Of a stretch of DNA of 64,000 nucleotides, positions 10,626 through 23,100 are shown in pieces; position 1 is the stretch's first letter; the number at the start of each line of letters is the position of its first letter. This DNA is from Marinococcus halophilus (GTDB taxonomy: Bacteria > Bacillota > Bacilli > Bacillales > Marinococcaceae), in contig NZ_NPFA01000001.1 in assembly GCF_002265875.1 (NCBI RefSeq), positions 355,714-419,713 of the forward strand. Reading direction: 5' to 3'. The translations under genes were made by a program, and so were the position numbers. Under the pieces are notes generated by a model. That model searched no databases. It saw only the letters and a program-made list of their open reading frames with translations, and was not told the DNA's origin.

Positions 10626-11698
10626 TACGCTTCGCCTGCTTTTTCCATCAGTTCGGCCTGCTCTTCCATCACGAGCGGCTCAATAACCTGATCCAGCTCT
10701 CCCTGGAGAATCTGGTCGAGCTTCTGCAGCGTCAGTCCGATACGGTGGTCCGTGACACGCGTCTGCGGAAAATTGTATGTCCGGATCCGTTCGGAACGGT
10801 CCCCGGTCCCTACCGCTGATTTCCGGGTTTCATCGTACTCTGCCTGGGCCTCCTGCTGGAATTTATCATATACGCGGGCGCGGAGAATTGTCATTGCTTT
10901 TTCTTTATTTTTAATCTGGGATTTGCCGTCCTGGCAAGAAGCGACAATGCCTGTCGGCACGTGAGTGAGCCGCACCGCCGACATGGTAGTGTTAACGCTC
11001 TGGCCGCCGGGACCGCTTGCTGCGAATGTATCCACACGAATGTCCTTATCGTGAATATCTACCTCGACTTCCTCAGCTTCCGGAAGCACAGCCACTGTGG
11101 CTGTGGACGTATGCACCCGTCCACCCGACTCTGTGCTCGGCACCCGCTGAACCCGGTGGGCTCCGTTCTCGTATTTCATTTTCGAATAGGCCGAATCACC
11201 GTTTATCATAAAAATGATTTCCCGGAAGCCGCCGAGGTCGCTTGCAGTCGATTCCACGATTTCTGCTTTCCATCCTTGTTTTTCCGCATAGCGGGAATAC
11301 ATCTTATATAAATCAGCGGCAAACAGCGCCGCTTCTTCGCCGCCTGCGGCTCCCCGTATTTCAATAATGACGTTTTTGTCGTCGTTTGGATCCTTCGGAA
11401 GAAGCAGCCGCCGAAGCTCTTCCTCCTGGTTTTCAATACGCTCACTCAATTCTTCCACTTCCGACTTCACCATGTCTTTCATTTCTGCATCGAGCTCGTC
11501 TTCAAGCATTGATTTTGCCTCATCAAGCTGCTGCCGGGCTTCTTTATATTCCCGGTAAACCTCTACTGTCCGCTCCATCTGGGCCTGTTCTTTGGACAGC
11601 TCCTTAATTTTATTCGGATCGTTCGCGATTTCCGGGTCGCTCAGCTGTTCGTTTAAATATTCATAACGGTCTTCTACCGTCTGCAGTCGCTCTAACAC
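10625..11698 (-). CDS. prfA: Peptide chain release factor 1
   Basis: 357-residue RF1 recognising UAA and UAG. The GGQ motif is in [10 protein letters not shown]. The start chosen is the GTG at 11698 giving [12 protein letters not shown], which aligns with B. subtilis MLDRLQ and has AGAGGTG 6 bp upstream; the GTG three codons earlier lies within the ribosome binding site. Promoter at 11786-11814. Followed by prmC with one-base overlap. Confidence 0.96.
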   Translation of the reverse strand: MLERLQTVEDRYEYLNEQLSDPEIANDPNKIKELSKEQAQMERTVEVYREYKEARQQLDEAKSMLEDELDAEMKDMVKSEVEELSERIENQEEELRRLLLPKDPNDDKNVIIEIRGAAGGEEAALFAADLYKMYSRYAEKQGWKAEIVESTASDLGGFREIIFMINGDSAYSKMKYENGAHRVQRVPSTESGGRVHTSTATVAVLPEAEEVEVDIHDKDIRVDTFAASGPGGQSVNTTMSAVRLTHVPTGIVASCQDGKSQIKNKEKAMTILRARVYDKFQQEAQAEYDETRKSAVGTGDRSERIRTYNFPQTRVTDHRIGLTLQKLDQILQGELDQVIEPLVMEEQAELMEKAGEA

Positions 11699-11785
11699 AC
11701 CGTTCACCTCTATTTTTAAATTTTATCCGTTTCAAGGGCATATCGTTACGTTTACACGTTTCTCGCTCTCTTTTACAGTATACTA

Positions 11786-11814
11786 ATTATAATACAGGGG
11801 CATAGGGGCGTCAA
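11786..11814 (-). promoter_or_regulatory. Promoter of prfA-prmC
   Basis: Minus strand -35 TTGACG (11809-11814), 17-bp spacer, -10 TATAAT (11786-11791), about 90 bp upstream of the prfA start. Confidence 0.7.
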
Positions 11815-11907
11815 AATACCGTCGCTTCTATAAATTTCGTTTGATCAGGCCGGGCGCGGGGAACCGCTCTGTAAGTGCCTATTGTTCCAGCAGAAGGGGG
11901 AAAAAAG

Positions 11908-13236
11908 ATGAAATACGTCATTATTGGCGGAGATGCCGCCGGCATGAGTGCAGCCATGCAGATCTACCGGCAGGATGAGAACGCAGAGATTGTTACGCTT
12001 GAAGCCGGGGAAGTGTATTCCTACGCCCAGTGCGGACTTCCATACATACTCGGGGGTGAAGTCGAAGACAGCTCGAATTTAATTGCCCGCGATGTTGATA
12101 CGTTTCGGGAAAAGTACGGCATCGATGCCCGGGTGAATCACGAGGTTACCGGTGTCAATGCGGATAAAAAAGAAGTGATGGGCACACGCACCGACACGGA
12201 GGAATCGTTTCAAATTTCGTATGATAAACTGCTGATCGCTTCCGGCGGGCGTCCGCTCCTGCCCAACTGGCCGGGCCGGGAGCTCGAGGGCGTCCATACG
12301 TTAAAAACGATTCCGGACGCCGAAACGATCAAAGCGGAGCTCGTTAACGTGGACCATGTTACTGTTGTAGGAGGCGGCTACATCGGCCTTGAAGTGGCAG
12401 AAAACTGTATTCATGCCGGGAAAAAAGTGACGCTCGTGCAGCGCGGCGACCAGCTTGCGGGCATATTCGACCCTGACATGGCAGCGCATATTGCCGAAGA
12501 AGCGGAAGCAAACGGCATTGAACTGCTTTTCGGGGAAAACATTCAGCGTCTGTCAGGCAGCAGCCGGGTGGAAGCCGTCCATACGGAGCAGCGGGTGGTT
12601 AAAACTGACGCGGTAATTGTCGGCGTTGGCCTTCGCCCGAATACGGAGATGGTGTCCAAATGCGGTCTGTTCCGGCACGGCAACGGTGCTCTCCAGGTGA
12701 ATCGCTATATGGAGACCAATGTCCCCGGCATTTATGCCGCTGGAGACTGTGCTACCCAGTTCCACCGGATTAAGGAAATCGATGATTATCTTCCGCTCGG
12801 AACGCATGCCAATAAACAAGGACGGGTTGCCGGGCTCAACATGGCCGGAAGCGTAAAGTCCTTTAAAGGCGTGACCGGGACGTCTATTCTCCGCTTTTTT
12901 AGTTTAACGCTCGGCAAAACCGGTATTTCTGAAGCGGAAGCTGCCGACATGCGTTTTCCTTACCGCAGCCAAACACTTACTACATCGAGCCATGCCGGCT
13001 ATTTCCCGGGAAATAGCAAGCTTCATATTAAAGTGACGTACTGTCCGGACACCGGCATTATCCTCGGAGGCCAGCTTATCGGCGGGGACGGCACCGATAA
13101 ACGGCTCGACGTTCTAGCAACCGCTCTCTTTCACCGTATGACCATCGCTGAATTTGAAGACCTGGATTTAAGCTATGCCCCTCCGTACAACAAGGTATGG
13201 GATCCACTGCAACAGGTGATCCGGCGTGCGAAATAA
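11908..13236 (+). CDS. CoA-disulfide reductase-like FAD/NAD(P)H oxidoreductase
   Basis: 442-residue flavoprotein of the pyridine-nucleotide disulfide oxidoreductase family. FAD-binding GGDAAGMSAA at the N-terminus, a single redox cysteine in SYAQCGLPY (near residue 43, as in CoA-disulfide reductases and NADH oxidases), the NAD(P)-binding VVGGGYIGLE near residue 155, and IYAAGDCA for FAD. The C-terminal dimerisation domain is complete. Start at the ATG at 11908, preceded by AAGGGGGAAAA. It is on the opposite strand to its neighbours, inserted between prfA and tdk. CoA-disulfide reductase or a related persulfide or NADH oxidase activity cannot be separated from sequence alone. Confidence 0.85.
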   Translation: MKYVIIGGDAAGMSAAMQIYRQDENAEIVTLEAGEVYSYAQCGLPYILGGEVEDSSNLIARDVDTFREKYGIDARVNHEVTGVNADKKEVMGTRTDTEESFQISYDKLLIASGGRPLLPNWPGRELEGVHTLKTIPDAETIKAELVNVDHVTVVGGGYIGLEVAENCIHAGKKVTLVQRGDQLAGIFDPDMAAHIAEEAEANGIELLFGENIQRLSGSSRVEAVHTEQRVVKTDAVIVGVGLRPNTEMVSKCGLFRHGNGALQVNRYMETNVPGIYAAGDCATQFHRIKEIDDYLPLGTHANKQGRVAGLNMAGSVKSFKGVTGTSILRFFSLTLGKTGISEAEAADMRFPYRSQTLTTSSHAGYFPGNSKLHIKVTYCPDTGIILGGQLIGGDGTDKRLDVLATALFHRMTIAEFEDLDLSYAPPYNKVWDPLQQVIRRAK

Positions 13237-13254
13237 CTTCATTGTACTGAACAA

Positions 13255-13289
13255 AACAAGCCAACCAGCATTGCACCGGTTGGCTTGTT
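13255..13289. terminator. Bidirectional terminator between the flavoprotein gene and tdk
   Basis: 12-bp inverted repeat AACAAGCCAACC/GGTTGGCTTGTT. It is followed by CTCTTTTT on the plus strand and TTGTTC on the minus strand, between two convergent genes. Confidence 0.85.
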
Positions 13290-13295
13290 CTCTTT

Positions 13296-13874
13296 TTACA
13301 GAGCAATAGGCGGATTGGCATGGCATCTTCGGCATACTGGATAATAGGAATCATTGCCGCCGATATGAATCTGCTCACCTGTATAAATCGGGCGCCCCTC
13401 GCCGTCGAGCCTTAAATTCATGACTGCTTTTTTATGGCAGAACCAGCAGATGGTTTTCATTTCCTCAATTTTGTCCGCGTACAGCAGCAAATGCTTGCTG
13501 CCTTCAAACAGCTCATTTTGAAAATCGTTTTTCAGCCCAAAGCTCATCACTGGAATATCGAGGTTGTCTACAATTTCTGCCAGTTGAATGATGTGCTCCT
13601 GGGAAAGAAACTGTGCCTCATCCACGAGAATACAGAACGGACGCTCCGCTTCTTTTCGCACGATATCGTAAATGTTTGTTTCTTCAAAAATTGGAACGGC
13701 TTCGCGCTCCACTCCGATTCTGCTCGCTACAAACCCGACACCGCGCCGGTCATCAAGACCAGAAGTGAAGATCAGCACCGGTTTATTCTGCTCTTCATAA
13801 TTATGGGCCACCTTTAAAATTTCGATGGACTTGCCGCTGTTCATTGTGCCGTATTTAAAAAATAATTGCGCCAT
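13296..13874 (-). CDS. tdk: Thymidine kinase
   Basis: 192-residue type II thymidine kinase. Walker A GTMNSGKS, Walker B-like LVDEAQF, and a structural zinc site formed by CWFC and CRRC pairs. Pyrimidine salvage, cytoplasmic. Gene order tdk-rpmE-rho matches B. subtilis. Confidence 0.96.
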   Translation of the reverse strand: MAQLFFKYGTMNSGKSIEILKVAHNYEEQNKPVLIFTSGLDDRRGVGFVASRIGVEREAVPIFEETNIYDIVRKEAERPFCILVDEAQFLSQEHIIQLAEIVDNLDIPVMSFGLKNDFQNELFEGSKHLLLYADKIEEMKTICWFCHKKAVMNLRLDGEGRPIYTGEQIHIGGNDSYYPVCRRCHANPPIAL

Positions 13875-13913
13875 ATTAGTCTCCCCTGCTTATCAACATC
13901 TGTTTGTTACATA

Positions 13914-13943
13914 AAAAAGGCGGAAGCCGCAGCTTCCGCCTTT
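13914..13943 (-). terminator. Terminator of rpmE2
   Basis: GC-rich hairpin AAGGCGGAAGC/GCTTCCGCCTT followed by TTTTTT on the minus strand, just after the rpmE2 stop. Confidence 0.85.
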
Positions 13944-13958
13944 ACCCAACCATTGTGC

Positions 13959-14201
13959 TTAGCGGTTGTATTTTCTTTTGAACTTGTCCACACGGCCGCC
14001 GGCAGTATTCTGCTTCTGCTTACCGGTATAGAACGGGTGGGAGTCGGAGCTTACCTCAATTTTGATTACTGGGTACGTGTTTCCGTCTTCCCATTCGATG
14101 GTTTCCGACGAGCTTTCTGTCGAACCGCTCAAGAACTTGAATCCCGTACTTGTATCCATAAACACAACTTTATGATATTCCGGATGCACCTGTTGTTTCA
14201 T
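13959..14201 (-). CDS. rpmE2: 50S ribosomal protein L31, type B
   Basis: 80-residue L31 with [16 protein letters not shown] at the N-terminus and FYTGKQ near the C-terminus. It has no cysteines, so it is the zinc-free type B form. In B. subtilis the gene between rho and tdk encodes the zinc-binding type A (CxxC), and the type B form is elsewhere under zinc (Zur) control. No Zur-like operator was noticed here. Confidence 0.95.
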   Translation of the reverse strand: MKQQVHPEYHKVVFMDTSTGFKFLSGSTESSSETIEWEDGNTYPVIKIEVSSDSHPFYTGKQKQNTAGGRVDKFKRKYNR

Positions 14202-14289
14202 AGCTGGTCACTTCCTTTCGATTCTTCTCTTTTTCACACATAACGAGATTATAACAACTTCCCCGAAATTTATCAATCGTTCATTTCGG

Positions 14290-15567
14290 TTATTTCTTTC
14301 CGGTCGTTACTTTTCCCTGTTTATCTTTTTGAAGTTCTTCAAAAAATTCTTCGTTCGTCTTGGTCTGTTTGATGCGCCGGATAAAGTGATCCACAAAGTC
14401 CGGGGAATCGTTCATGGTTTTGCGGATCGCCCATAAATTATCCAGGTGCTCCTTAGAAACGAGCAGTTCTTCCTTCCGGGTACTCGAGCGGCGGATGTCG
14501 ATTGACGGGAAGATACGACGCTCGGCCAATCGGCGGTCAAGGTGGAGTTCCATGTTGCCGGTGCCTTTAAATTCTTCATAAATCACATCATCCATCCGCG
14601 ATCCGGTTTCTACAAGAGCTGTCGCTAGAATGGTCAGGCTTCCGCCTTCTTCAATATTGCGCGCTGCTCCGAAAAAACGCTTCGGACGGTGAAGCGCCGC
14701 CGGGTCAATACCACCGGAGAGCGTACGTCCGCTCGGTGGCAGTACAAGGTTATATGCTCTTGCAAGACGGGTAATGCTGTCGAGCAGAATGACGACATCC
14801 TTTTTATGCTCCACAAGGCGCATTGCCCGTTCGAGTACAAGCTCCGAAACCTTAATATGATTTTCCGGCACTTCGTCAAACGTCGAACTAGCCACGTCCC
14901 CGTCGACAGAACGCTCAATGTCTGTTACTTCCTCCGGGCGCTCGTCCACAAGCAGCACAATCAGTTCGGTTTCCGGATGGTTTTCGGTGATGCTGTTGGC
15001 TATTTCTTTCAGCAGCGACGTCTTACCGGCTTTGGGTGGAGCTACAATAAGTCCGCGCTGGCCGAAGCCGACCGGGGTAATCAGGTCGATAATCCGGGAA
15101 GAAGCACGATTTGGATGGGTTTCCATCTGCATACGCTCCTCCGGGTACAGCGGGGTCAAAGCAGGAAAATGTGGTCGCTCCTTCGAAGAGTCCGGATCTT
15201 CCCCGTTGACCGCCTCCACCTGCAGGAGGCCGTGGTAGCGCTCTGAATCCTTCGGCGGCCGTACTTTGCCGGAAACCTTATCCCCGTTTCTTAGATCAAA
15301 ACGGCGGATCTGGGACGCAGAGATGTAAATATCTTCCGTACTGGGCAGGTAGTTGATTGGGCGCAAAAAACCATAGCCTTCTGTCTGGATAATTTCGAGC
15401 ACGCCTTCCATAAACATCAGGCCGTCTTTTTCTGCCTGCCCCTTTAAGATCGCAAACACAAGCTCCCGTTTGTTTAATTTGCTGTAATACGATACCTTGT
15501 ATTCTTTGGCGAGCCGGTACAATTCTTTCAGCGTCATTGTTTCGAGCTCTGCGATGTTGACTGCCAA
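14290..15567 (-). CDS. rho: Transcription termination factor Rho
   Basis: About 425-residue hexameric RNA helicase. N-terminal Rho domain with [13 protein letters not shown], cold-shock RNA-binding domain (GYGFLRP), Walker [12 protein letters not shown], Walker [16 protein letters not shown], and the Q/R-loop region [22 protein letters not shown] place the start at the TTG at 15567 ([13 protein letters not shown]), with GGTGA 7 bp upstream, giving about the same N-terminal length as B. subtilis Rho; GTG codons four and five codons earlier overlap the likely ribosome binding site. Confidence 0.95.
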   Translation of the reverse strand: MAVNIAELETMTLKELYRLAKEYKVSYYSKLNKRELVFAILKGQAEKDGLMFMEGVLEIIQTEGYGFLRPINYLPSTEDIYISASQIRRFDLRNGDKVSGKVRPPKDSERYHGLLQVEAVNGEDPDSSKERPHFPALTPLYPEERMQMETHPNRASSRIIDLITPVGFGQRGLIVAPPKAGKTSLLKEIANSITENHPETELIVLLVDERPEEVTDIERSVDGDVASSTFDEVPENHIKVSELVLERAMRLVEHKKDVVILLDSITRLARAYNLVLPPSGRTLSGGIDPAALHRPKRFFGAARNIEEGGSLTILATALVETGSRMDDVIYEEFKGTGNMELHLDRRLAERRIFPSIDIRRSSTRKEELLVSKEHLDNLWAIRKTMNDSPDFVDHFIRRIKQTKTNEEFFEELQKDKQGKVTTGKK

Positions 15568-15850
15568 TGCCGTCACCACTTTCTTTTTCTATTCTGAATG
15601 CGGACAAATTAATCGTGTATATTAGTTTTATTAACGTGAAGAAACACTTACACTTTGCGAATGTAAGCTGTCTTTTTTATTTCTGTTATGGTTTTCCTGC
15701 ACAGCGTGTTGGGATAAATGAAAGATAAGAAAAGGAATGGGTGCCCTGCGTTCATGAAGCGTTGAAGCAGATATGCCTTCACTCTGCATAAAGGAGAGGA
15801 GAACTGTTGAATGGCCGTACATATATTATAAATACAGATTGTACTTCATT

Positions 15851-15879
15851 ATTTTAACTTTGAATGCCTCTGTCTGCAA
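15851..15879 (-). promoter_or_regulatory. Candidate promoter of rho
   Basis: Minus strand -35 TTGCAG (15874-15879), 17-bp spacer, -10 TAAAAT (15851-15856). Confidence 0.55.
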
Positions 15880-15920
15880 GCAAAATTATCAGTTTAACAT
15901 GCTTCCTGCATCAAATAAGA

Positions 15921-15944
15921 AGAGGCCAGATCTCTCCGGCCTCT
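15921..15944 (-). terminator. Terminator of glpX
   Basis: 7-bp stem AGAGGCC/GGCCTCT with a 10-nt loop and a pyrimidine-rich tail on the minus strand, 8 bp after the glpX stop. Confidence 0.6.
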
Positions 15945-15951
15945 CCCCGTG

Positions 15952-16923
15952 CTATTCGTCTCTAATGACAAAATCCGGCTTTTTCTGCACGTTGTGCTTG
16001 CCGTCAACAAAGCGGACCGTCCCTGATTTTGCCCGCATAACGAGAGACTGAGTTGTAGCCTTGGAGCTTTTGAAATTCACGCCTTTCAGCAGTTCGCCCT
16101 CTGTTACCCCGGTAGCGGCGAAAATGCAGTCCTCTCCGCCCACCAGGTCCGACATGAGAAGCGGCCGGTTGACATCATCAATGCCCATTTCTGTGCACCG
16201 GGCCAGCTCATCGTCGTTCTGGGGAAGAAGCTTGCCCTGCATTTCCCCGCCCAGGCACTTGAGACCGACAGCGGCGATTACTCCCTCCGGCGCTCCTCCG
16301 GAGCCCAGCAGTATGTCTACACCTGTTTCATCAAAGGCCGTATTAATCGCCCCGGCCACGTCCCCGGCCGGGATCAGTTTAATGCGGGCGCCGGTGTCGC
16401 GGACCTCCTGAATCAGCTTGGCATGACGCTCTCTGTCTAAAATAGTGACAACTACATCTTCGATATCCTTGCCTTTTGCCTTTGCTACAGCATGCAGGTT
16501 ATCTGCGACCGGTGCATCGATATCTATTTGCCCGATCGCTTCAGGGCCTACTGCAATTTTATCCATGTACATATCGGGCGCATGAAGAAGCCGTCCATGG
16601 TCAGCAATAGCAAGCACTGCCAGGGCGTTCCATGAGCCGCTGGCAACAATTTCTGTGCCTTCAAGCGGATCTACCGCTACATCAACTCTCGGGCCGAAGC
16701 CTGTGCCGAGTTTTTCTCCAATGTAGAGCATCGGGGCTTCATCCATCTCCCCTTCACCGATTACGACGGTGCCCTTCATTGGAATTGTGTCAAATACGTC
16801 ACGCATGGCGCTGGTTGCAGCGTCGTCAGCCTCGTCCTTCTTGCCCCGGCCCATCCAGCGGGCAGAGGCTTGCGCTGCTGCTTCCGTAACTCGTACCAGC
16901 TCCATCGATAAACTTCTTTCCAT
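15952..16923 (-). CDS. glpX: Class II fructose-1,6-bisphosphatase
   Basis: 323-residue GlpX-type FBPase for gluconeogenesis. It begins [17 protein letters not shown] as in B. subtilis YwjI/GlpX. The metal-binding motifs are [11 protein letters not shown] and VDPLEGTE. The gene lies between murA2 and rho as in B. subtilis, 18 bp after murA2. Confidence 0.95.
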   Translation of the reverse strand: MERSLSMELVRVTEAAAQASARWMGRGKKDEADDAATSAMRDVFDTIPMKGTVVIGEGEMDEAPMLYIGEKLGTGFGPRVDVAVDPLEGTEIVASGSWNALAVLAIADHGRLLHAPDMYMDKIAVGPEAIGQIDIDAPVADNLHAVAKAKGKDIEDVVVTILDRERHAKLIQEVRDTGARIKLIPAGDVAGAINTAFDETGVDILLGSGGAPEGVIAAVGLKCLGGEMQGKLLPQNDDELARCTEMGIDDVNRPLLMSDLVGGEDCIFAATGVTEGELLKGVNFKSSKATTQSLVMRAKSGTVRFVDGKHNVQKKPDFVIRDE

Positions 16924-16941
16924 TGTTACATTCCCCCAGGC

Positions 16942-18228
16942 TTATGAATTTTGAATTTCCTGCATTTCCTGTTCGCTGATGGTTTCCAAACGGACCTCAG
17001 CGCCTAAATAACGCAATTTATGTTCGATTTTTTCATATCCCCGGGCCACATGTTCAAACCCGGTGATAACGGTCCTGCCGTCGGCCATCAACCCGGCCAC
17101 GATTAATGCGGCGCCTGCTCTCAGATCGCTCGCCGTTACCTGAACGCCCTGAAGGTCCGCCGGACCCCGCACAATTGCCGTTCCTTCACTTGTGGTTACC
17201 TCTGCTCCCATTCGTGCAAGCTCATCCACATGCTTGAACCGGGACGGATAGATGGTGTCGTGAACGATTGTTTTTCCTTCAGCTCTCGTCATAAGTGCCG
17301 TAAACGGCTGCTGCAGATCGGTCGGAAAGCCGGGGTAGACGAGTGTTTTTAACTGGACTGCCTGCAGGCGGTCTACCCCGGTAACCCGGACTGAATTGTC
17401 AAACCATTCAACGCCCGTTCCTGTTTCCCGGAGTTTTGCCGTTAACGCTTCTAAATGATCCGGGATGACGTTGTCTATCACTACTTCACTTCCCATAGCC
17501 GCACCGGCAATCATATACGTTCCTGCCTCGATCCGGTCGGGAATAATCGAATGAGTGCATCCGTTTAATTCTTCTACACCGTCAATGCGGATCACGTTTG
17601 TTCCTGCGCCTTTAATATTTGCCCCCATATTCGTCAGAAGCGTGGCTACATCGATGATTTCCGGCTCTTTCGCGGCATTTTCGATGACTGTCTGCCCCTT
17701 GGCCATCACCGCTGCCATCATAATATTAATGGTCGCGCCGACACTCACTACGTCTAGATAAATACGGGCCCCTTTCAGCTCTTTAGCGTAAATATGGAGC
17801 GAACCGTGTTCATTTTCGACCGTGGCACCTAAAGCTTCAAAGCCTTTAATGTGCTGATCAATCGGCCGCGGGCCCAGGTAGCATCCACCAGGCATGCCGA
17901 TGACCGCTTTTTTGAACCGGCCGAGCATCGCTCCCATCAGATAGTAGGAAGCACGCAGCTTTTTTACTTTGCCATTTGGCATCGGCAGCGGACGAACGTT
18001 TTTCGCATTGATTTTCATTCGGTGATTTTCTGTTTTTACATTCGCTCCAACGCCCTGCAAAATCTCTGCCAGGGTATCTATGTCATCAATGTCCGGAAGG
18101 TTTTCCAGGGTGACGTGGCCATTTGCCATTAAAGCAGCCGGCACTAAGGCCACCGCACTGTTTTTTGCCCCGCTGATCGACACCCTTCCTTCCAAAGGCC
18201 TGCCGCCTTCAATGATCATTTTCTGCAT
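16942..18228 (-). CDS. murAB: UDP-N-acetylglucosamine 1-carboxyvinyltransferase (second paralogue, MurZ/MurAB type)
   Basis: 428-residue enolpyruvyl transferase for the first committed step of peptidoglycan synthesis. The catalytic cysteine is in [14 protein letters not shown], so the enzyme should be fosfomycin-sensitive. The N-terminal K/N pair is in [10 protein letters not shown]. The ATG at 18228 (MQKMIIEGG) is preferred, with AGAGGATG upstream. The position between transaldolase and glpX is that of B. subtilis murAB (murZ), not murAA. Confidence 0.94.
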   Translation of the reverse strand: MQKMIIEGGRPLEGRVSISGAKNSAVALVPAALMANGHVTLENLPDIDDIDTLAEILQGVGANVKTENHRMKINAKNVRPLPMPNGKVKKLRASYYLMGAMLGRFKKAVIGMPGGCYLGPRPIDQHIKGFEALGATVENEHGSLHIYAKELKGARIYLDVVSVGATINIMMAAVMAKGQTVIENAAKEPEIIDVATLLTNMGANIKGAGTNVIRIDGVEELNGCTHSIIPDRIEAGTYMIAGAAMGSEVVIDNVIPDHLEALTAKLRETGTGVEWFDNSVRVTGVDRLQAVQLKTLVYPGFPTDLQQPFTALMTRAEGKTIVHDTIYPSRFKHVDELARMGAEVTTSEGTAIVRGPADLQGVQVTASDLRAGAALIVAGLMADGRTVITGFEHVARGYEKIEHKLRYLGAEVRLETISEQEMQEIQNS

Positions 18229-18431
18229 GTAATCATCCTCTACAGTCATTTTCCGGAATCCACAGCTAGTTTATATGAACCGGTATGTAAAAGCTGCATC
18301 CTGCAGCAGTGCTTGCCAGATGCTGCTTCTTTTCGGCTATTTGTGACCTACTAATTAACAAAAGTGTTTTCTTTTTTTAGCATAGATGTTTTTCCACTTA
18401 TTAGCAAGAGAATTTGGCTGAATTTTCATAC

Positions 18432-18463
18432 AAAAAAAGCTTCTGCAGAAACCCTGCAGAAGC
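18432..18463 (-). terminator. Terminator of the transaldolase gene
   Basis: 10-bp perfect stem GCTTCTGCAG/CTGCAGAAGC followed by seven T on the minus strand. Confidence 0.9.
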
Positions 18464-18477
18464 CTGTGCTATTGTTT

Positions 18478-19122
18478 TTACTGCTTGCGGTTTTCCCAGT
18501 CGTTCAGGAATTTTTCAATGCCCTGATCTGTTAATGGATGCTTCAGAAGGCCAGGAACCACTTTAAACGGAATCGTCGCGATATGGGCACCGCGGGCCGC
18601 TGCTTCTGCTACGTGAGTGGAATGGCGCACAGAAGCAGCAATAATTTTCGTCTCGATGCCGTGAACGTTAAAGATTTCGGAAATCTCACTGATCAAATCC
18701 AGTCCGTTATGCCCGATATCATCGAGACGTCCAAGGAAAGGTGACACATATGTCGCGCCCGCTCTCGCTGCAATCAGAGCCTGCACGGAAGAAAAGACGA
18801 GCGTAACGTTTGTTTGGATATTTTCTTCTGTAAAGACCTTTACGGCCTTCATGCCTTCAAGCGTCATCGGAACTTTGACTGTAATATTCGGAGCGATTTT
18901 TGCTAGCTCCCGGCCTTCCGTAATCATGCCTTCCGCTTCAGTTGAAATAACTTCAGCGCTGACAGAGCCGTCGACAATCGCAGTAATTTCCTTTAACCGT
19001 TCGTGAAAATCGACGCCTTCTTTAGCGACCAGGCTCGGGTTTGTCGTAACGCCCGCAAGAATCCCGAGGGCATTCGCCTCTTTAATTTCATCGACATTCG
19101 CTGTATCTACAAAAAACTGCAT
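18478..19122 (-). CDS. tal: Transaldolase (short, Fsa/YwjH type)
   Basis: 214-residue class I aldolase-fold protein. It begins [16 protein letters not shown], and the Schiff-base lysine is in NITVKVPMT. This short family covers transaldolases and fructose-6-phosphate aldolases; the Bacillus members at this locus are transaldolases of the pentose phosphate pathway. A cre-like site lies upstream (19164-19177). Confidence 0.93.
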   Translation of the reverse strand: MQFFVDTANVDEIKEANALGILAGVTTNPSLVAKEGVDFHERLKEITAIVDGSVSAEVISTEAEGMITEGRELAKIAPNITVKVPMTLEGMKAVKVFTEENIQTNVTLVFSSVQALIAARAGATYVSPFLGRLDDIGHNGLDLISEISEIFNVHGIETKIIAASVRHSTHVAEAAARGAHIATIPFKVVPGLLKHPLTDQGIEKFLNDWENRKQ

Positions 19123-19163
19123 ACATGTTCCCTCCTATTATTTGATACTCTTTATCCGGACTA

Positions 19164-19177
19164 AGCAAACGCTTGCA
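19164..19177 (-). promoter_or_regulatory. cre-like CcpA site upstream of transaldolase
   Basis: Minus strand TGCAAGCGTTTGCT, close to the catabolite-response consensus, about 42-55 bp upstream of the ATG and just after a -10-like TAAAAT. Confidence 0.45.
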
Positions 19178-19265
19178 AACTATTTTACTATGAAAAGAAG
19201 AAAGTAAGGCGGAGAACAAGGCGGCCCGGTAGCGGGCCCCTTTTCTTCGCTTTTATGCTTATTAG

Positions 19266-20129
19266 TTATGCCTGGTTGGAAGAACCAAATTCCTGCATTT
19301 TGAACTTCACTGTTTCTTTAATAGCATCACGTGCCGGGCCGAGGTATTTACGAGGATCATACTGATCCGGCTGCTCTGCCAATACTTCACGTACCTTTGC
19401 CGCAGAAGACATCTGGCTTTCCGTGTTTACATTCACTTTTGCGTGACCGTAGCGAATCGCTTTTTTCACGTCTTCGGTCGGAATGCCTGTGCCGCCGTGC
19501 AGGACAAATGGCACCTCCACGAGCTGCTGGATTTCTTCCATGCGTGTGAAGCTGAGATTCGGCTCCCCTTTATAAGGGCCGTGCACGGAACCAAGCGCTG
19601 CTGCAAAGCAGTCGACGCCTGTCTGTTCTACAAGCTCTTTACACTCTGCCGGAATAGCGTAAGCTTCTTCCGCTTCAGAAACGATCAGGTCGTCTTCCTG
19701 GCCGCCAACACGGCCAAGCTCAGCCTCTACAGATACGCCGATCGCGTGGGCTGCGTCTACGACGCGCTTAGTCATTTCGATGTTGTATTCGAGCGGGTGG
19801 TGGGATCCGTCGATCATCACAGAAGTGAATCCCGCTTTCATGGCTTTCATGCAGTTCTCAAAGCTCGAACCGTGGTCGAGGTGAATGGCTACAGGCACTG
19901 TTACGTTGTATTCTTTCATTAACGCCTTTACCAGCGTAACGACTGTTTCAAAACCGCCCATGTAGCGGGCCGCGCCTTCAGAAACGCCGCAGATTACTGG
20001 AGATTTTTCCTCTTCAGCCGCCTGAAGAATGGCCTGGGTGAATTCCATGTTGTTCAAGTTGAACTGTCCTACGGCATACTGATTTTTTTGTGCTGTTTTC
20101 AGCATTTCCGTCATTGATACCAATGGCAT
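19266..20129 (-). CDS. fba: Class II fructose-1,6-bisphosphate aldolase
   Basis: 287-residue zinc aldolase of glycolysis and gluconeogenesis. Zinc ligands are visible in [16 protein letters not shown] and VLHGGTG; the substrate-binding region ends with [12 protein letters not shown]. Start at the ATG at 20129 ([10 protein letters not shown]), preceded by AGGGAGGAT; the open frame upstream adds about 25 atypical residues. Located between spo0F and tal as in B. subtilis. Confidence 0.96.
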   Translation of the reverse strand: MPLVSMTEMLKTAQKNQYAVGQFNLNNMEFTQAILQAAEEEKSPVICGVSEGAARYMGGFETVVTLVKALMKEYNVTVPVAIHLDHGSSFENCMKAMKAGFTSVMIDGSHHPLEYNIEMTKRVVDAAHAIGVSVEAELGRVGGQEDDLIVSEAEEAYAIPAECKELVEQTGVDCFAAALGSVHGPYKGEPNLSFTRMEEIQQLVEVPFVLHGGTGIPTEDVKKAIRYGHAKVNVNTESQMSSAAKVREVLAEQPDQYDPRKYLGPARDAIKETVKFKMQEFGSSNQA

Positions 20130-20378
20130 AAAAAATATCCTCCCTCTTCGTTTCAAGCAAAATGTTTGAGCATCTTCCCATACATAGTAAATATATATAA
20201 GCACACGAAAGTATCTGCAGCTTTTATGCAGGCTGCATCGAATAGTGGATATAAAAGCGCGAAAATAGTATAATCAGGGCTTTCTTACTGACAAATACTT
20301 CTGCTTAAAAACAAACCAACTATGCTATGTAGATCTTACTCAAATTCTTTATTCATTATAGCATATCAAGGCTGGTTG

Positions 20379-20747
20379 TCACCCTTCTTCCGAAAGTTTG
20401 CCGATGACGCTCTTTAAGTTTTCGATATCAAAAGGCTTGGCGATATAGTAGTCCGCTCCGTTTTGCCTGGCCGCTTCCACCTGCTCCTTTTCGCCAAAGG
20501 CAGTCATTATAATTACATAGGCATCGTCAAGACGCGAAGAACTTTGGAGCTCTTTAAGCAGAGTGAGTCCGTTGATGCCCGGGAGTTTCATATCAATGAT
20601 AAAAATGTCAGGCGTCCACTCCTCCACCATATGTAAAGCAAGTTCGCCGTTATGGGCTTCTTTGACGGTATAGCCTTCTTCTTCGAGCACCTCTTTCAAA
20701 AGAAGCCGGATCCCCATTTGATCATCTACAATTAACACCCGTTCCAT
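20379..20747 (-). CDS. spo0F: Sporulation phosphorelay response regulator Spo0F
   Basis: 122-residue single receiver domain with no output domain. Acidic pocket D8-D9, phosphoacceptor D52 in IIDMKLPGING, threonine in IIMTAFGE and lysine in YIAKPFDIENLK. It passes phosphate between sensor kinases and Spo0B in the sporulation phosphorelay. The place between fba and the divergent ywjG/pyrG is that of B. subtilis spo0F, supporting a spore-forming ancestry. Confidence 0.93.
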   Translation of the reverse strand: MERVLIVDDQMGIRLLLKEVLEEEGYTVKEAHNGELALHMVEEWTPDIFIIDMKLPGINGLTLLKELQSSSRLDDAYVIIMTAFGEKEQVEAARQNGADYYIAKPFDIENLKSVIGKLSEEG

Positions 20748-20861
20748 GACACAATTCCCTCCTTCTCCACTTTCTTCTCCCTGCAGTATATATTACTATG
20801 AGGTTTATGACCACGTAAGTTTCAGCCAGGCATCAATTCCAAAGCAGAAAAGAGGATTTTT

Positions 20862-21383
20862 ATGAAAATTTTTTCTACTCAGCTACAGGGGAAATTTCAA
20901 AGCATCATGGACCAGGAGGAGGAATTTGAGGATGCAGCGCGTTTAGCCGTACAGGCTGTACGGGGACTGGGCAGGCTCTGGATCGCGGGCTCCCCGTCTG
21001 CCCATTCGATTGCCCTGGCGCTTGCGGACCACCCTGACGCCCCCGAAGGAACGACAGCTATTGTGCCGTCTCCTGATACAGAAGCGCTGTCCGAGGTCGA
21101 CCGCCTGTTTCTAATCGTTCATCCCGATGAGGGGGAGGAAATGCTTTCGTTTATCCAAACGTGCGAAGCCAGCGAAACACCTCTCATTATTTATTCACAG
21201 GATGACGCCCGGATAAATGAACTGCTCGGGCCGTTAAACTGCCATATTTCTGCGCCTTCGACCGAGCCGGTGATTCCCGATGAAAAGGGAGAGCGCTACG
21301 GGAACCCATTTGCTTTATCAGCCTTTTTCGCCGGCCAGCTTTTCTATTTATACATTAAAGAATTATCGGATGAACTCGAATAA
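20862..21383 (+). CDS. ywjG: DUF2529 protein YwjG
   Basis: 173-residue conserved protein of unknown function, with a SIS-like alternating alpha/beta pattern (RLWIAGSPSAHSIALAL; LFLIVHPDEGEEML). It is divergent from spo0F and convergent with pyrG, as in B. subtilis. The ATG at 20862 follows AGAGGATTTTT. No membrane segment. Confidence 0.88.
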   Translation: MKIFSTQLQGKFQSIMDQEEEFEDAARLAVQAVRGLGRLWIAGSPSAHSIALALADHPDAPEGTTAIVPSPDTEALSEVDRLFLIVHPDEGEEMLSFIQTCEASETPLIIYSQDDARINELLGPLNCHISAPSTEPVIPDEKGERYGNPFALSAFFAGQLFYLYIKELSDELE

Positions 21384-21403
21384 CGCAGTTGTTTTTCCGG
21401 CCC

Positions 21404-21436
21404 AAAAAAGCCTGGATGGTATGCACCATCCAGGCT
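21404..21436. terminator. Terminator between ywjG and pyrG
   Basis: 13-bp inverted repeat AAGCCTGGATGGT/ACCATCCAGGCTT between the convergent genes; on the minus strand it is followed by TTTT, so it mainly serves pyrG. Confidence 0.88.
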
Positions 21437-21446
21437 TGCTTTCGTG

Positions 21447-23066
<1,620 letters not shown>

Positions 23067-23100
23067 TTATATAAATGTCCTTTAAAATAGTGTTTCCAGG

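Larger units (their letters stand above)
15568..15951. other. rho leader and glpX-rho intergenic region
   Basis: 384 bp with no credible gene. It holds the glpX terminator (15921-15944), a candidate promoter for rho (15851-15879) and a leader of about 280 nt. Long rho leaders with autoregulation are known in bacteria; no specific structure is assigned here. Confidence 0.6.

Noticed and set aside
19220..19255. Terminator after fba
   Set aside because: The GGCCCG/CGGGCC hairpin lacks a T run in the fba direction.
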